The translations under genes and the position numbers were made by a program. The notes beneath the pieces are model-generated. The model was not told the origin of the DNA, made no database searches, and saw only the letters and a program-made list of their open reading frames with translations. From NCBI RefSeq assembly GCF_003240565.2, contig NZ_CP117258.1, forward strand, positions 368,999-432,998: a stretch of DNA of 64,000 nt, written 5' to 3'. The DNA is from Rhizobium tumorigenes. Its GTDB lineage: Bacteria > Pseudomonadota > Alphaproteobacteria > Rhizobiales > Rhizobiaceae. Below, piece after piece: positions 36,498 to 44,297 of the stretch. The stretch's first letter is position 1, and each line of letters begins with the position of its first letter.

Positions 36498-37514
36498 TTA
36501 CTTGCTGTCGGCGATGACTTTTTGCGTATCGGCCAGCGAGTACTCGACATTGGCAACACCGCCCGAGGGGGTGGTCGCAAGGTTAGCCTCGAGATTGTCC
36601 TGGTTGATTTTCAGGAACGGCACGACCAGGTCCTTCTTCACGGTCTTTCCGTCGAGGATCTGTTGCGCGACCCAGAAGGCCAGCGTCGAAACGCCGGGAG
36701 CGATGGACACCGACATGGTTTCATACTTGGTGGCGTCCTTCTGCTTTTTCCACCAGACGAGTTCATCTTGGCGATTGCCCATGACGATGGTCGGGATAGG
36801 ACGTTTTGCCGCCTCGAAGGCCTGGGCTGCGCCATAACCGTCGCCACCCTGGGTCACCACGGCTGCCACTTCCGGCAGGCTCGGCAGGATGCCGGCAACG
36901 GCCTTCTGTGCAACATCCTGTGCCCAGTCGCCGTGAACGGAGCCGACGATCTTGAACTGCGGGAATTTGGCGACGCCCGCATGGATGCCAGCGGAGATTT
37001 CGTCGTCAACGGACACGCCGGCAAGGCCGCGGATCTCGAGCAAGTTGCCACCTGCGGGGATCTTCTTGGCGAGGTAGTCGACCTGGCTTTCGCCCATGCC
37101 CTTGAAGTCGACGGCGATGCGCCAGGCACAGGGTTCGGTCACGATGCCGTCGAACGAGACGACGACGATGCCGGCATCGCAGGCCTCCTTGATGGCGCCA
37201 TTCAGCGCCGTCGGCGACGCCGCGTCGATGACGATGGCGTTGTAACCCTGAAGGATCATGTTCTGGATCTGGGCTGCCTGCTCGGTCGCCTGGTTTTCAG
37301 ACGTGGTGAATGGGTCTGCGGCAGCGACGACGCCGGACTTGACGGCTTCGCCGGTGACCTTTTCCCAGCTGGTCAGCATGGCCTGGCGCCACGAGTTTCC
37401 GGCGTAGTTGTTGGACAGCGCAATCTTCTTGGCGGACGTGTCGGCCATGGCAGCTGCGGGCAATGCCACGCAAACAAGCGTTAACGACGTCAGAAGCAGA
37501 TTTCTGAAATTCAT
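36498..37514 (-). CDS. CUT2 sugar-binding periplasmic protein
   Basis: This is a 338-residue RbsB-type binding protein with a signal peptide (about residues 1-25, 'CVALPAAAMADT'). The binding cleft pattern 'ALSNNYAGNSWRQAML', 'GYNAIVIDAASPTALNGAI' and 'VVTQGGDGYGAAQAFEAAK' is clear. The ATG at 37514 has a GGGAGAGA site; the frame opens 126 bases further upstream without support. It is the first gene of the sugar operon and divergent from a histidine kinase gene, which may sense the same compound or its metabolic state. Confidence 0.87.
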   Translation of the reverse strand: MNFRNLLLTSLTLVCVALPAAAMADTSAKKIALSNNYAGNSWRQAMLTSWEKVTGEAVKSGVVAAADPFTTSENQATEQAAQIQNMILQGYNAIVIDAASPTALNGAIKEACDAGIVVVSFDGIVTEPCAWRIAVDFKGMGESQVDYLAKKIPAGGNLLEIRGLAGVSVDDEISAGIHAGVAKFPQFKIVGSVHGDWAQDVAQKAVAGILPSLPEVAAVVTQGGDGYGAAQAFEAAKRPIPTIVMGNRQDELVWWKKQKDATKYETMSVSIAPGVSTLAFWVAQQILDGKTVKKDLVVPFLKINQDNLEANLATTPSGGVANVEYSLADTQKVIADSK

Positions 37515-37632
37515 TGTCTCTCTCCCTGTTGACCCGAAATCCCCTCCCGGGCGGATAGTTTGTGTCAAACGCCGAGTTCCTCCTCTCGACCCCTTCAGGA
37601 TGTTATAGATTGGCGGGGTTGTATAGTAACAA

Positions 37633-37670
37633 TGCGGCATTGCATTTGCGGCAATTCCTGTAATTGCTGC
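37633..37670. promoter_or_regulatory. Repeat-rich control region between sugar operon and two-component genes
   Basis: An inverted repeat with nine-base arms (GCAATT/AATTGC core, spacer CCTGT, one G-T pair in the arm, 37648-37670) lies in the middle of the divergent intergenic region. Just before it TGCGGCA is repeated directly at 37633 and 37647. The segment also fits a weak sigma-54 pattern toward the kinase (GG at 37636-37637 and GC at 37648-37649, ten bases apart), although the -24 box is poor. The response regulator at 39013-39735 is the obvious candidate to bind here. Confidence 0.4.
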
Positions 37671-37762
37671 GGGATCCTGCAGGACGTGGCGCCATCGCGT
37701 GGCGCTTACTGGCGGGAACGGACTGAGCCGCGACCTGGGAGGGGACGGCTGGAGGAGGAACC

Positions 37763-39016
37763 ATGCTCAAGTTGGCGCCCTCGGCGCTTCTCGACCATTA
37801 TCTCGGAATTTCTCGCGTGCTGGCGGGGCAGCTGGAGTTCCGCTCCGCTATTCGCGCGGTGGCAGCGGAAATCTGGCATATCATCCCCCACGATCATCTG
37901 GACGTCTGCATCATCATGCATGGCGGCAAGTATCACACCGCCTACGAGACCGGCATTGAAACCGCATGGGGCAACAACCCGCCGGCGCTGGTGTCGGGAA
38001 GCCCCATCCGCAGCCTTCTCTGGGGCGAGGTCGGCTACCTCCTGACCGACGATGCCTGCGTCGATCCGCGCTTCAGTTTCGAGGGTGCTTTCGTGCGCCC
38101 GATTTTCGACCAGGCCCTTTGCAGCCGCCTGCATGTTCCGCTCAAGGTCGAGGGTGACGTCATCGGCGCACTCAGTTGTTCGGCCCACGCCGTCGCTCTT
38201 TATGGCCTCGACGACGTGGCCAATGCGCGGTCGATCGCAGACCTGCTGTCGCCCTATTTCTTCGCCTTGCGCGCTGCCGAGCAGGCCCAGCAATGGGCGA
38301 TCGTCGAGGCGGAAGCGCGAGCCCGCGAAGAGGGCCTGCGGCTCGGTGCGCTCAAGCTGACCGAAGCGCTGGAACTGGAGCGTCAGCGTATCGGCATGGA
38401 TCTTCACGATCAGACGCTGGCCGACCTGACGCGCCTGTCGCGGCGCCTGGAGAGGCTGACCCATGAGCAGGAGATCTCCGGAGAAGCGCTGGAGCCGCTG
38501 GCCCGCAGCCTGCAGCATTGCATGCAGGACCTTCGCCAGATCATCGAGGAGGCCAAGCCCTCCGTGCTGCAGCTGTTCGGCTTTGCCCAGGCTGTCGAGA
38601 ACGAGCTCGACCGATCGATTCGCGACAGCGGGTTGTCGATAGCGCAAAAGCTCGTCGACAACACAGGCGGGGTGATCGACAGGCTGGAGCCGACGGTCAG
38701 CATCGCGCTTTTCCGGATCGTGCAGGAGGCTATCAACAATGCTGTCCGTCACGCGCAGGCCGACCATATCATCGTGACGCTGACGGGAAAGGCGGACGGA
38801 ATTTCCATCGAGGTACGCGACGACGGCATCGGTATCGACAGGCCGGGCCGCCGCCGTGGTGCCGGCATCGACAATATGCAGACGCGAGCGCAACTGATAT
38901 CCGCCGCATTTTCCGTCAGCGACGGGCGCCAAACCCGCGGCTCCGTCGTCTCCATCCATCTGCCCATCGCAGAACAGCCGTCTCCGCGTGATGGCAAATC
39001 GAGGCTGCACGCATGA
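37763..39016 (+). CDS. Soluble NarL-type sensor histidine kinase with GAF-like domain
   Basis: This is a 417-residue kinase without transmembrane segments, so it senses a cytoplasmic signal. Residues 1-170 form a GAF-like domain. The HisKA_3 helix has the phosphoacceptor H215 in 'QRIGMDLHDQTLADL', and the ATPase domain has 'RIVQEAINNAVRHAQ' (N box) and 'RDDGIGI' (G1 box). The ATG has a GGAGGAGG site. The stop overlaps the response-regulator start by four bases. Divergent orientation to the sugar operon suggests that operon as target; the ligand is unknown. Confidence 0.88.
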   Translation: MLKLAPSALLDHYLGISRVLAGQLEFRSAIRAVAAEIWHIIPHDHLDVCIIMHGGKYHTAYETGIETAWGNNPPALVSGSPIRSLLWGEVGYLLTDDACVDPRFSFEGAFVRPIFDQALCSRLHVPLKVEGDVIGALSCSAHAVALYGLDDVANARSIADLLSPYFFALRAAEQAQQWAIVEAEARAREEGLRLGALKLTEALELERQRIGMDLHDQTLADLTRLSRRLERLTHEQEISGEALEPLARSLQHCMQDLRQIIEEAKPSVLQLFGFAQAVENELDRSIRDSGLSIAQKLVDNTGGVIDRLEPTVSIALFRIVQEAINNAVRHAQADHIIVTLTGKADGISIEVRDDGIGIDRPGRRRGAGIDNMQTRAQLISAAFSVSDGRQTRGSVVSIHLPIAEQPSPRDGKSRLHA

Positions 39017-39735
39017 AAGTTCTGATTGTCGAGGACGATCCCCTGCATCGCTCCTATCTCCACGAGGCGATCGGCGCCTCCCTGCCGGAATGCGAAACGA
39101 TCCTGGAGGCGCAGAACGGCAAGGAGGGCGAGAAGCTGGCGCGGGAAAACAAATCCGCCCATGTCGTCATGGATCTGCAAATGAACAACCGCAACGGCAT
39201 CGAAGCCGCGCGAACCATCTGGAACGAGCGACCGGACACGCGTATCCTCTTTTGGTCGAACTATTCCGACGAGGCCTATGTGCGCGGCGTATCCCGCATC
39301 GTGCCGGATGGAGCCGCCTATGGTTACGTTCTCAAGTCGGCCTCCGACGAACGTCTGAGGCTGGCGTTGCGCAGCATCTTCATCGAGGCGCAATGCGTCA
39401 TCGACCGCGAGGTTCGCGGCATGCAGCAGAAGAGCCTTGGCCAGGCAAAGGGTTTCAGCGATACAGAATACGAAATTCTCGTGGACATCGCGCTGGGCCT
39501 GACCGATCGCACGATAGCCCGCCGGCGAAACCTATCGCTCCGCAGCGTCCAGAACAGGCTGCAGCAACTGTACGAAAAGCTTGAGGTCTATCAAAATTCA
39601 GCCGAAGATCATGAGGATGGTCGCTTTAATCTAAGGGCCAGGGCGGTGACCGTCGCAATGTTGCGCAAATTATTGAATTACAGTGCCCTGGAGCGGGCCG
39701 AAACGGAACTCTCCGAATGGCTCGCCTCCCTGTAA
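39013..39735 (+). CDS. Response regulator, NarL/FixJ family (divergent)
   Basis: This is a 240-residue response regulator. The receiver has acidic residues D8/D9, phosphoacceptor D54 ('VVMDLQMNN') and the conserved Lys in 'YVLKSASD'. The C-terminal LuxR-type helix-turn-helix ('IALGLTDRTIARRRNLSLRS' then 'VQNRLQQLYEKLEV') is followed by about 45 extra residues ending 'ELSEWLASL', which is unusual for the family. It is translationally coupled to the kinase. It probably controls the divergent sugar operon through the repeats near 37650, and may also affect the nitrogen genes 80 bases downstream. Confidence 0.87.
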   Translation: MKVLIVEDDPLHRSYLHEAIGASLPECETILEAQNGKEGEKLARENKSAHVVMDLQMNNRNGIEAARTIWNERPDTRILFWSNYSDEAYVRGVSRIVPDGAAYGYVLKSASDERLRLALRSIFIEAQCVIDREVRGMQQKSLGQAKGFSDTEYEILVDIALGLTDRTIARRRNLSLRSVQNRLQQLYEKLEVYQNSAEDHEDGRFNLRARAVTVAMLRKLLNYSALERAETELSEWLASL

Positions 39736-39818
39736 GCCGCGCCGGAGTCAACCTCTAAGCGACTTCCAATTTCCGATGGCCTCGCGCCTTAAAAAGTCTG
39801 AAGACAAGGAGTTATGAA

Positions 39819-40700
39819 ATGGCAAAGGAAATTTTCTGCAGCTTCGGCATCGATGTCGATGCGGTCGCCGGCTGGCTCGGCTCCTACGGTGGCGAGGATT
39901 CACCGGACGACATTTCGCGCGGGCTTTTCGCCGGCGAAGTCGGCAGTCCGCGTCTTTTGAAGCTGTTCGACCGGTTCGGCATCAAGACGACCTGGTTCAT
40001 TCCTGGCCATTCCATCGAAACCTTTCCGGAGCAGATGCAGGCCGTCGCCGATGCCGGCCACGAGATCGGTATCCACGGCTACACCCACGAAAATCCGATC
40101 GCCATGACGCGCGAGCAGGAGATCGAGGTGCTCGACCACTGTATCGATCTCGTCACCAAACTCTCCGGCAAGCGGCCGACCGGCTATGTCGCACCATGGT
40201 GGGAATTCTCCAACGTTACCAACGAATTGCTGCTGGAACGGGGCATCAAGTACGACCACTCACTGATGCACAATGACTTCACGCCCTATCGCGTCCGCGT
40301 CGGCGATAGCTGGACGAAGATCGATTACTCGAAGAAGCCGTCCGAGTGGATGGTGCCGTTGAAGCGCGGCCAGGAAACCGACCTCATCGAGATTCCCGCC
40401 TCCTGGTATCTCGACGACCTGCCACCGATGATGTTCATCAAGAAGTCGCCGAACAGTCACGGCTTCGTCAACCCGCACGACATCGAGCAAATGTGGCGGG
40501 ACCAGTTCGACTGGGTCTACCGCGAGATGGACTACGCGGTTTTCCCGATCACCATCCACCCCGACGTCGCCGGCCGCCCTCAGGTGCTGATGATGCTGGA
40601 GCGCCTGTTTGCCCATATGAGCAAGCATCCCGGCGTCAAGTTCGTCACCATGAACGAGATCGCCGACGATTTCGCGGCACGCTTCCCGCGTAAATCCTAA
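39819..40700 (+). CDS. Polysaccharide-deacetylase-fold amidohydrolase, imidase (cyclic imide hydrolase)-like
   Basis: This is a 293-residue NodB-fold enzyme with no signal peptide. The family's metal/catalytic pattern is visible as '[11 protein letters not shown]' (D12, D14), '[12 protein letters not shown]' and 'APWWEF', with a late His in '[13 protein letters not shown]'. Length and sequence recall the zinc-dependent bacterial imidase of Pseudomonas and the allantoinase PuuE group rather than a chitin or peptidoglycan deacetylase. That fits a cytoplasmic enzyme in a nitrogen-compound island. It has an AGGAG site. The substrate (a cyclic imide, ureide or similar) is inferred. Confidence 0.72.
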   Translation: MAKEIFCSFGIDVDAVAGWLGSYGGEDSPDDISRGLFAGEVGSPRLLKLFDRFGIKTTWFIPGHSIETFPEQMQAVADAGHEIGIHGYTHENPIAMTREQEIEVLDHCIDLVTKLSGKRPTGYVAPWWEFSNVTNELLLERGIKYDHSLMHNDFTPYRVRVGDSWTKIDYSKKPSEWMVPLKRGQETDLIEIPASWYLDDLPPMMFIKKSPNSHGFVNPHDIEQMWRDQFDWVYREMDYAVFPITIHPDVAGRPQVLMMLERLFAHMSKHPGVKFVTMNEIADDFAARFPRKS

Positions 40701-40715
40701 AAGGTGGACTGATCG

Positions 40716-41048
40716 ATGTGCTCGCTTTGCGGCATTCTTGGAGGCAACGAGCACTGGGCCGATGCCGTTGCACGGCCCGGCGTCTACACGCGCAACACCG
40801 AGCGCATCGATCGACGGCGGGAAAGGGCGGCGCGCGTGCGCATCGCAAACCGCGTACTGGCGGCCTTCGGCCTTTCCCTCTCGGACTGGCAGGGCACGTC
40901 GTTCCTGCTGTCCACCCGGACCGGCAAGACCGAGATCATCGAGGATCTCGGCCATTTGTGGCCGGCAGCCGAGACGCTGGCGGGCCGGCCGCTCGATCCG
41001 CTGTCGCTACCTTTGCTCGACAGGCTGGAGGCGGAGGCGAATGGCTGA
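40716..41048 (+). CDS. Small CxxCG protein, function unknown
   Basis: This is a 110-residue cytoplasmic protein. It begins 'MCSLCGILGGNEHWADAV', giving a CxxC plus a nearby His as a plausible metal or thiol site at the extreme N-terminus. The remainder is a basic helical stretch ('RNTERIDRRRERAARVRIAN') and 'TRTGKTEIIEDLGHLWPAAE'. I do not recognise a named family. It is 15 bases after the imidase-like gene and overlaps the CobW gene by eight bases, so the three are one unit. A role as metal carrier or adaptor with CobW is inference. Confidence 0.7.
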   Translation: MCSLCGILGGNEHWADAVARPGVYTRNTERIDRRRERAARVRIANRVLAAFGLSLSDWQGTSFLLSTRTGKTEIIEDLGHLWPAAETLAGRPLDPLSLPLLDRLEAEANG

Positions 41049-42027
41049 TGCATACCCCGCCTTCACGCCGGTCAATCTCCTGACCGGCTTTCTGGGATCG
41101 GGCAAGACCACACTGCTTCGCCGTATGCTGGGGGACCCGGCCATGGTCAACACCGCCGTTTTGATCAACGAATTCGGCGAGATCGGCCTCGATCATCACC
41201 TGCTCGAGCGGATCGACGAGACCATGGTGCTGCTGCAATCGGGCTGTCTCTGCTGCACCGTGCGCGGCGAACTGGCTGAGGCAATGCGCGACCTCCACGC
41301 CAAGCGGGAAAAGGGCCTCGTCCCCGCCTTCGACCGCGTCGTGATCGAAAGCACCGGCCTTGCCGATCCTTTTCCCGTATTGTCGACGCTGAAGGCCGAC
41401 CCGGTTCTGCGCCATCACTTCAAGGCATCGAACACCATCGCAACTGTCGACGCCGTCAACGCGACTACGCAGCAAGGCCGCGTGGAATTCTCGCGCCAAG
41501 TATCGGTTGCCGACCGTATCGTACTCACCAAGACCGATCTTGCCACTGCATCGGACGCAGACAATGCGTTTGCGGCCATCCGTGCACTCAATCCCGACGC
41601 TCCGATCTGGCTTGCTGCCGGAGCGGATCTCGAGCTGCAGATGCTGCTTGCCGACAGCGAAACCGGTGAAACCAGCCTTTTCCGCTGCGACGAGCCAGTT
41701 CCAGCCGATGGCTCGACCCACGCGGGTGAAATTCGGTCTTTCGTTATCGAGGCAGAGACCGCTGTTGACTGGACCGCCTTTGGCATATGGCTGACGATGC
41801 TGCTCAATCGCCACGGGGATAGGATCCTCAGGGTCAAGGGCATCCTCGACGTCGCCGGGGAGCCCCGGCCGGTCGCGATCCATGGTGTCCAGTATCTCGT
41901 GCATCCCCCGACACACATGCGGGCCTGGCCCTCGGAGGAACGTCGCTCGGCGATAGTTTTCATCGTCGATGGCATCGAACCCGCCCTGATCGTCAGGTCA
42001 TTCCGAGCCTTCAATGCACTCGGCTGA
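41041..42027 (+). CDS. CobW/COG0523-family GTPase (metallochaperone)
   Basis: This is a 328-residue G3E GTPase. It has the P-loop 'GFLGSGKTT' (residues 16-24), the metal-binding 'CLCC' at 69-72, Walker-B-like 'VIESTGLADP' and 'LTKTDLA' for base recognition. The C-terminal CobW domain includes 'RILRVKGILDVAGEPRPVAI'. The ATG at 41041 lies inside the end of the small CxxCG gene; the open frame further upstream is a shadow. COG0523 proteins deliver Zn, Co or Fe to client enzymes. The imidase-like enzyme or the downstream DUF1989 proteins are candidate clients. Confidence 0.88.
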   Translation: MADAYPAFTPVNLLTGFLGSGKTTLLRRMLGDPAMVNTAVLINEFGEIGLDHHLLERIDETMVLLQSGCLCCTVRGELAEAMRDLHAKREKGLVPAFDRVVIESTGLADPFPVLSTLKADPVLRHHFKASNTIATVDAVNATTQQGRVEFSRQVSVADRIVLTKTDLATASDADNAFAAIRALNPDAPIWLAAGADLELQMLLADSETGETSLFRCDEPVPADGSTHAGEIRSFVIEAETAVDWTAFGIWLTMLLNRHGDRILRVKGILDVAGEPRPVAIHGVQYLVHPPTHMRAWPSEERRSAIVFIVDGIEPALIVRSFRAFNALG

Positions 42028-42130
42028 CGCTGGACATCCGCGCCTGCTCATATAATCGCCATCCGCCGCCAAAACTGTGTGCAGTTTGACAGGTGCGCTT
42101 TTGAAAGCCCTGTATTCCCGGGATTGCAAA

Positions 42131-42147
42131 CTGGCACGCGGTTTGCT
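42131..42147 (+). promoter_or_regulatory. Sigma-54 (RpoN) promoter of the guanidine operon
   Basis: CTGGCACG, four bases, then TTGCT gives an exact match to the sigma-54 consensus YTGGCACGN4TTGCW. The -12 GC is at 42145-42146, so transcription should begin near 42158, just before the riboswitch aptamer. A sigma-70-like alternative (TTGACA at 42086-42091 with TGTATT at 42111-42116, 19-base spacer) lies upstream. Partial NtrC-like half-sites are visible near 42079-42096 but are not convincing. Confidence 0.72.
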
Positions 42148-42162
42148 TCGCTCATTTCAGAG

Positions 42163-42280
42163 TTGGTGGCTAGGGTTCCGGCGCTTTCATGGCGTGCTGG
42201 TCCGAGAGCCACCACCGGTCGGGAGAGAAATCCCGCCGGGTGCACGGCGGGAGAAAAGCCCGGGAGACCTCGTTAGCCAA
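42163..42280 (+). promoter_or_regulatory. Guanidine-I riboswitch (ykkC aptamer)
   Basis: The three conserved blocks of the ykkC/guanidine-I aptamer are present in order: CTAGGGTTCCG at 42170-42180, CTGGTCCGAGAG at 42197-42208, and the CACGGCGGGA...AAAGCCCGGGAGA block at 42243-42267. The closing P1 helix can form between TGGCTA (42167-42172) and TAGCCA (42274-42279). This class binds guanidinium and turns gene expression on. It lies between the sigma-54 promoter and an operon whose genes fit guanidine uptake and breakdown. Confidence 0.95.
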
Positions 42281-42335
42281 GGGATTGGCTGCGTGAGTCG
42301 ATGCCAATCCCTTTTTGAGTAAAAGCAAAAAGGGA
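42275..42335 (+). promoter_or_regulatory. Riboswitch expression platform and ribosome site
   Basis: Three hairpins compete. A: AGCCAA (42275-42280, also the P1 strand) with TTGGCT (42285-42290), closed by a GGGA tetraloop. B: GGGATTGGC (42281-42289) with GCCAATCCC (42303-42311), followed by five T. C: CCCTTTTT (42309-42316) with AAAAAGGG (42327-42334), which hides the AGGGA ribosome site. Guanidine-stabilised P1 would block A, allow B and so free the ribosome site from C. That gives a translational ON switch. B followed by T5 also resembles a terminator, so the mechanism is not certain. Confidence 0.65.
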
Positions 42336-42342
42336 AATTGTC

Positions 42343-43416
42343 ATGCAAAGCATTTCGAAAGCATTTTCCGTCGCGGCGTTGGCTGCCTCTCTGGCAATAG
42401 GCCTCGCGCAAGGCGCTGCTGCCGCTCCGAAAACAGAGTTCAAGGTGGCTTGGTCGATCTATGTCGGCTGGATGCCGTGGGGCTATGCGGCAGATCACGG
42501 CATCGTCAAGAAATGGGCCGACAAATACGGCATCAAGATCGATGTCACGCAGTTCAACGACTATGTCGAATCGATGAACCAGTACACCGCAGGCGCCTTC
42601 GACGCGGTTACGCTCACCAATATGGACGGCCTGTCGATCCCGGCCGCCGGCGGCGTGGACACCACGGCTGTCATCGTCGGCGACTTCTCCAACGGCAATG
42701 ACGCGGTCATCCTCAAAGGCAAGGACAAGCTCGCCGACATCAGGGGGCAGCCGGTCAATCTCGTCCAGTATTCGGTCTCCGAATATCTGCTGGCCCGCGC
42801 ATTGCAGAGCCTCAACCTGACGGAAGCGGACGTCAAGGTCGTCAACACCTCCGACGCCGACATGGTTGCCGCCTACAAAACAGCGGACGTCTCGGCAGTT
42901 GTCACCTGGAACCCGCTGGTCTCGACCATTCTCGAAGACCCGACGGCAAAGAAGGTTTTCGACAGCTCGCAGATCCCGGGCGAGATCATGGATCTCATGG
43001 TCGCTAACTCGGCAGTGCTGAAGGAAAACCCGAATTTCGGCAAGGCTCTTGCCGGCATCTGGTACGAAACGGCAGCCTTGATGACGGCCGAAAGCGACCA
43101 AGGAAAGGCAGCCCGTCTCGCGATGGGAACAGCGTCCGGCACCGATCTCAAGGGTTTCGAATCGCAACTTTCCGCCACCAAGCTCTTTTCGAAGCCTTCC
43201 GACGCAGTGACCTTCACGGCTTCGGCCACCCTGCCGAAGACCATGGATCTCGTCCGCAACTTCCTCTTCACCAAGGGCCTGCTCGGTAGCGGTGCGGCAT
43301 CCGCCGATGTCATCGGCATCGAAATGCCGGACGGCGAGGTGCTCGGCGACAAGGGCAACGTCAAGCTCCGCTTCACCGAGACCTACATGAAGGCCGCGGC
43401 CGACGGCGCGCTCTGA
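42343..43416 (+). CDS. ABC transporter substrate-binding protein, probable guanidine binder
   Basis: This is a 357-residue periplasmic protein of the NMT1/SsuA-like fold, commonly annotated 'putative urea ABC transporter substrate-binding protein'. A signal peptide ends near 'AQGAAAAPKT'. Aromatic residues line the start of the mature chain ('AWSIYVGWMPWGYAADHGIV'), suitable for a small cation. The gene follows the guanidine-I riboswitch with an AGGGA site, so the ligand is probably guanidine or a close derivative rather than urea. It heads the operon of six genes. Confidence 0.85.
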   Translation: MQSISKAFSVAALAASLAIGLAQGAAAAPKTEFKVAWSIYVGWMPWGYAADHGIVKKWADKYGIKIDVTQFNDYVESMNQYTAGAFDAVTLTNMDGLSIPAAGGVDTTAVIVGDFSNGNDAVILKGKDKLADIRGQPVNLVQYSVSEYLLARALQSLNLTEADVKVVNTSDADMVAAYKTADVSAVVTWNPLVSTILEDPTAKKVFDSSQIPGEIMDLMVANSAVLKENPNFGKALAGIWYETAALMTAESDQGKAARLAMGTASGTDLKGFESQLSATKLFSKPSDAVTFTASATLPKTMDLVRNFLFTKGLLGSGAASADVIGIEMPDGEVLGDKGNVKLRFTETYMKAAADGAL

Positions 43417-43421
43417 CCGCC

Positions 43422-44297
43422 ATGCAGGAGCGGCGCGCCCGTGCCGCTCCCGTCCACTCGAAACGCGGAGCCAACGCCTTGCGATGGATCAACACCAAGC
43501 CCAGCCCGGGTGCCCGGCTGGCATTGACACTGCTGCCATTCGCCCTGCTTGCGGTCGCCTATACCGCAGGGTCGGTTGCGCGGCTCGCCGAGAATGCCAA
43601 TGACAAGCTCTTGCCCGGCCTTACTCAATTTGCCGATGCGATAAACCGGATCGCCTTTCTGCCGGATACGCGCACCGGCGACTATCTCTTCTGGAGCGAT
43701 ACCGCCGCAAGCCTTGAGCGTCTTCTGGCCGGCCTGGGGATCGCGACGGCGATTGCGCTGGCAATCGGCATGGCGATCGGCATGCTGCCTTATCTCCGCG
43801 CATTGTTTTCGCCCTTCGTCGCCGTCATCTCCATGGTGCCGCCACTGGCGCTGCTGCCGATCCTGTTTATTGTGCTGGGGCTTGGGGAAACGTCGAAGAT
43901 TGCCCTCATCGTGATCGGGATCGCGCCGACGATGATCCGTGACCTCGCCCTCCATGCGCTCGAACTGCCCCGCGAGCAGATCGTCAAGGCGGAGACGCTC
44001 GGGGGCTCGTCCTGGCAGATCGCCCTGCGCGTCGTGCTGCCACAGATCCTGCCGCGTCTGATCACCAGCATCAGGCTGCAGCTCGGCCCGGCCTGGCTGT
44101 TCCTCATCGCTGCCGAGGCGATTTCCTCCGATGCCGGGCTCGGCTACCGGATATTTCTGGTGCGCCGTTATCTCTCGATGGACGTGATCTTTCCCTATGT
44201 CGTCTGGATCACGCTTTTGGCCGTCATCGCCAATGTGCTGCTCGATCAGATCCGCATCGCCGTCTTTCCCTGGTCCGCACTGGAGAAACAGGGATGA
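43422..44297 (+). CDS. ABC transporter permease of the guanidine operon
   Basis: This is a 291-residue SsuC/TauC-like permease. An N-terminal cytoplasmic Arg-rich stretch precedes six helices. The coupling loop is 'QIVKAETLGGSSWQIALRVV' near residue 188, and 'ISSDAGLGYRIFLVRRYLSM' follows near 230. It starts 5 bases after the binding-protein gene and overlaps the ATPase start by ATGA. It is the membrane channel of the riboswitch-controlled importer. Confidence 0.86.
   Translation: MQERRARAAPVHSKRGANALRWINTKPSPGARLALTLLPFALLAVAYTAGSVARLAENANDKLLPGLTQFADAINRIAFLPDTRTGDYLFWSDTAASLERLLAGLGIATAIALAIGMAIGMLPYLRALFSPFVAVISMVPPLALLPILFIVLGLGETSKIALIVIGIAPTMIRDLALHALELPREQIVKAETLGGSSWQIALRVVLPQILPRLITSIRLQLGPAWLFLIAAEAISSDAGLGYRIFLVRRYLSMDVIFPYVVWITLLAVIANVLLDQIRIAVFPWSALEKQG

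Noticed and set aside
42281..42316. Simple rho-independent terminator after the riboswitch
   Set aside because: The helix and T5 run fit a terminator. However, a guanidine-bound P1 would favour it and give an OFF switch, against the known class behaviour, and its 3' arm also controls a helix over the ribosome site. I describe it as part of the expression platform instead.
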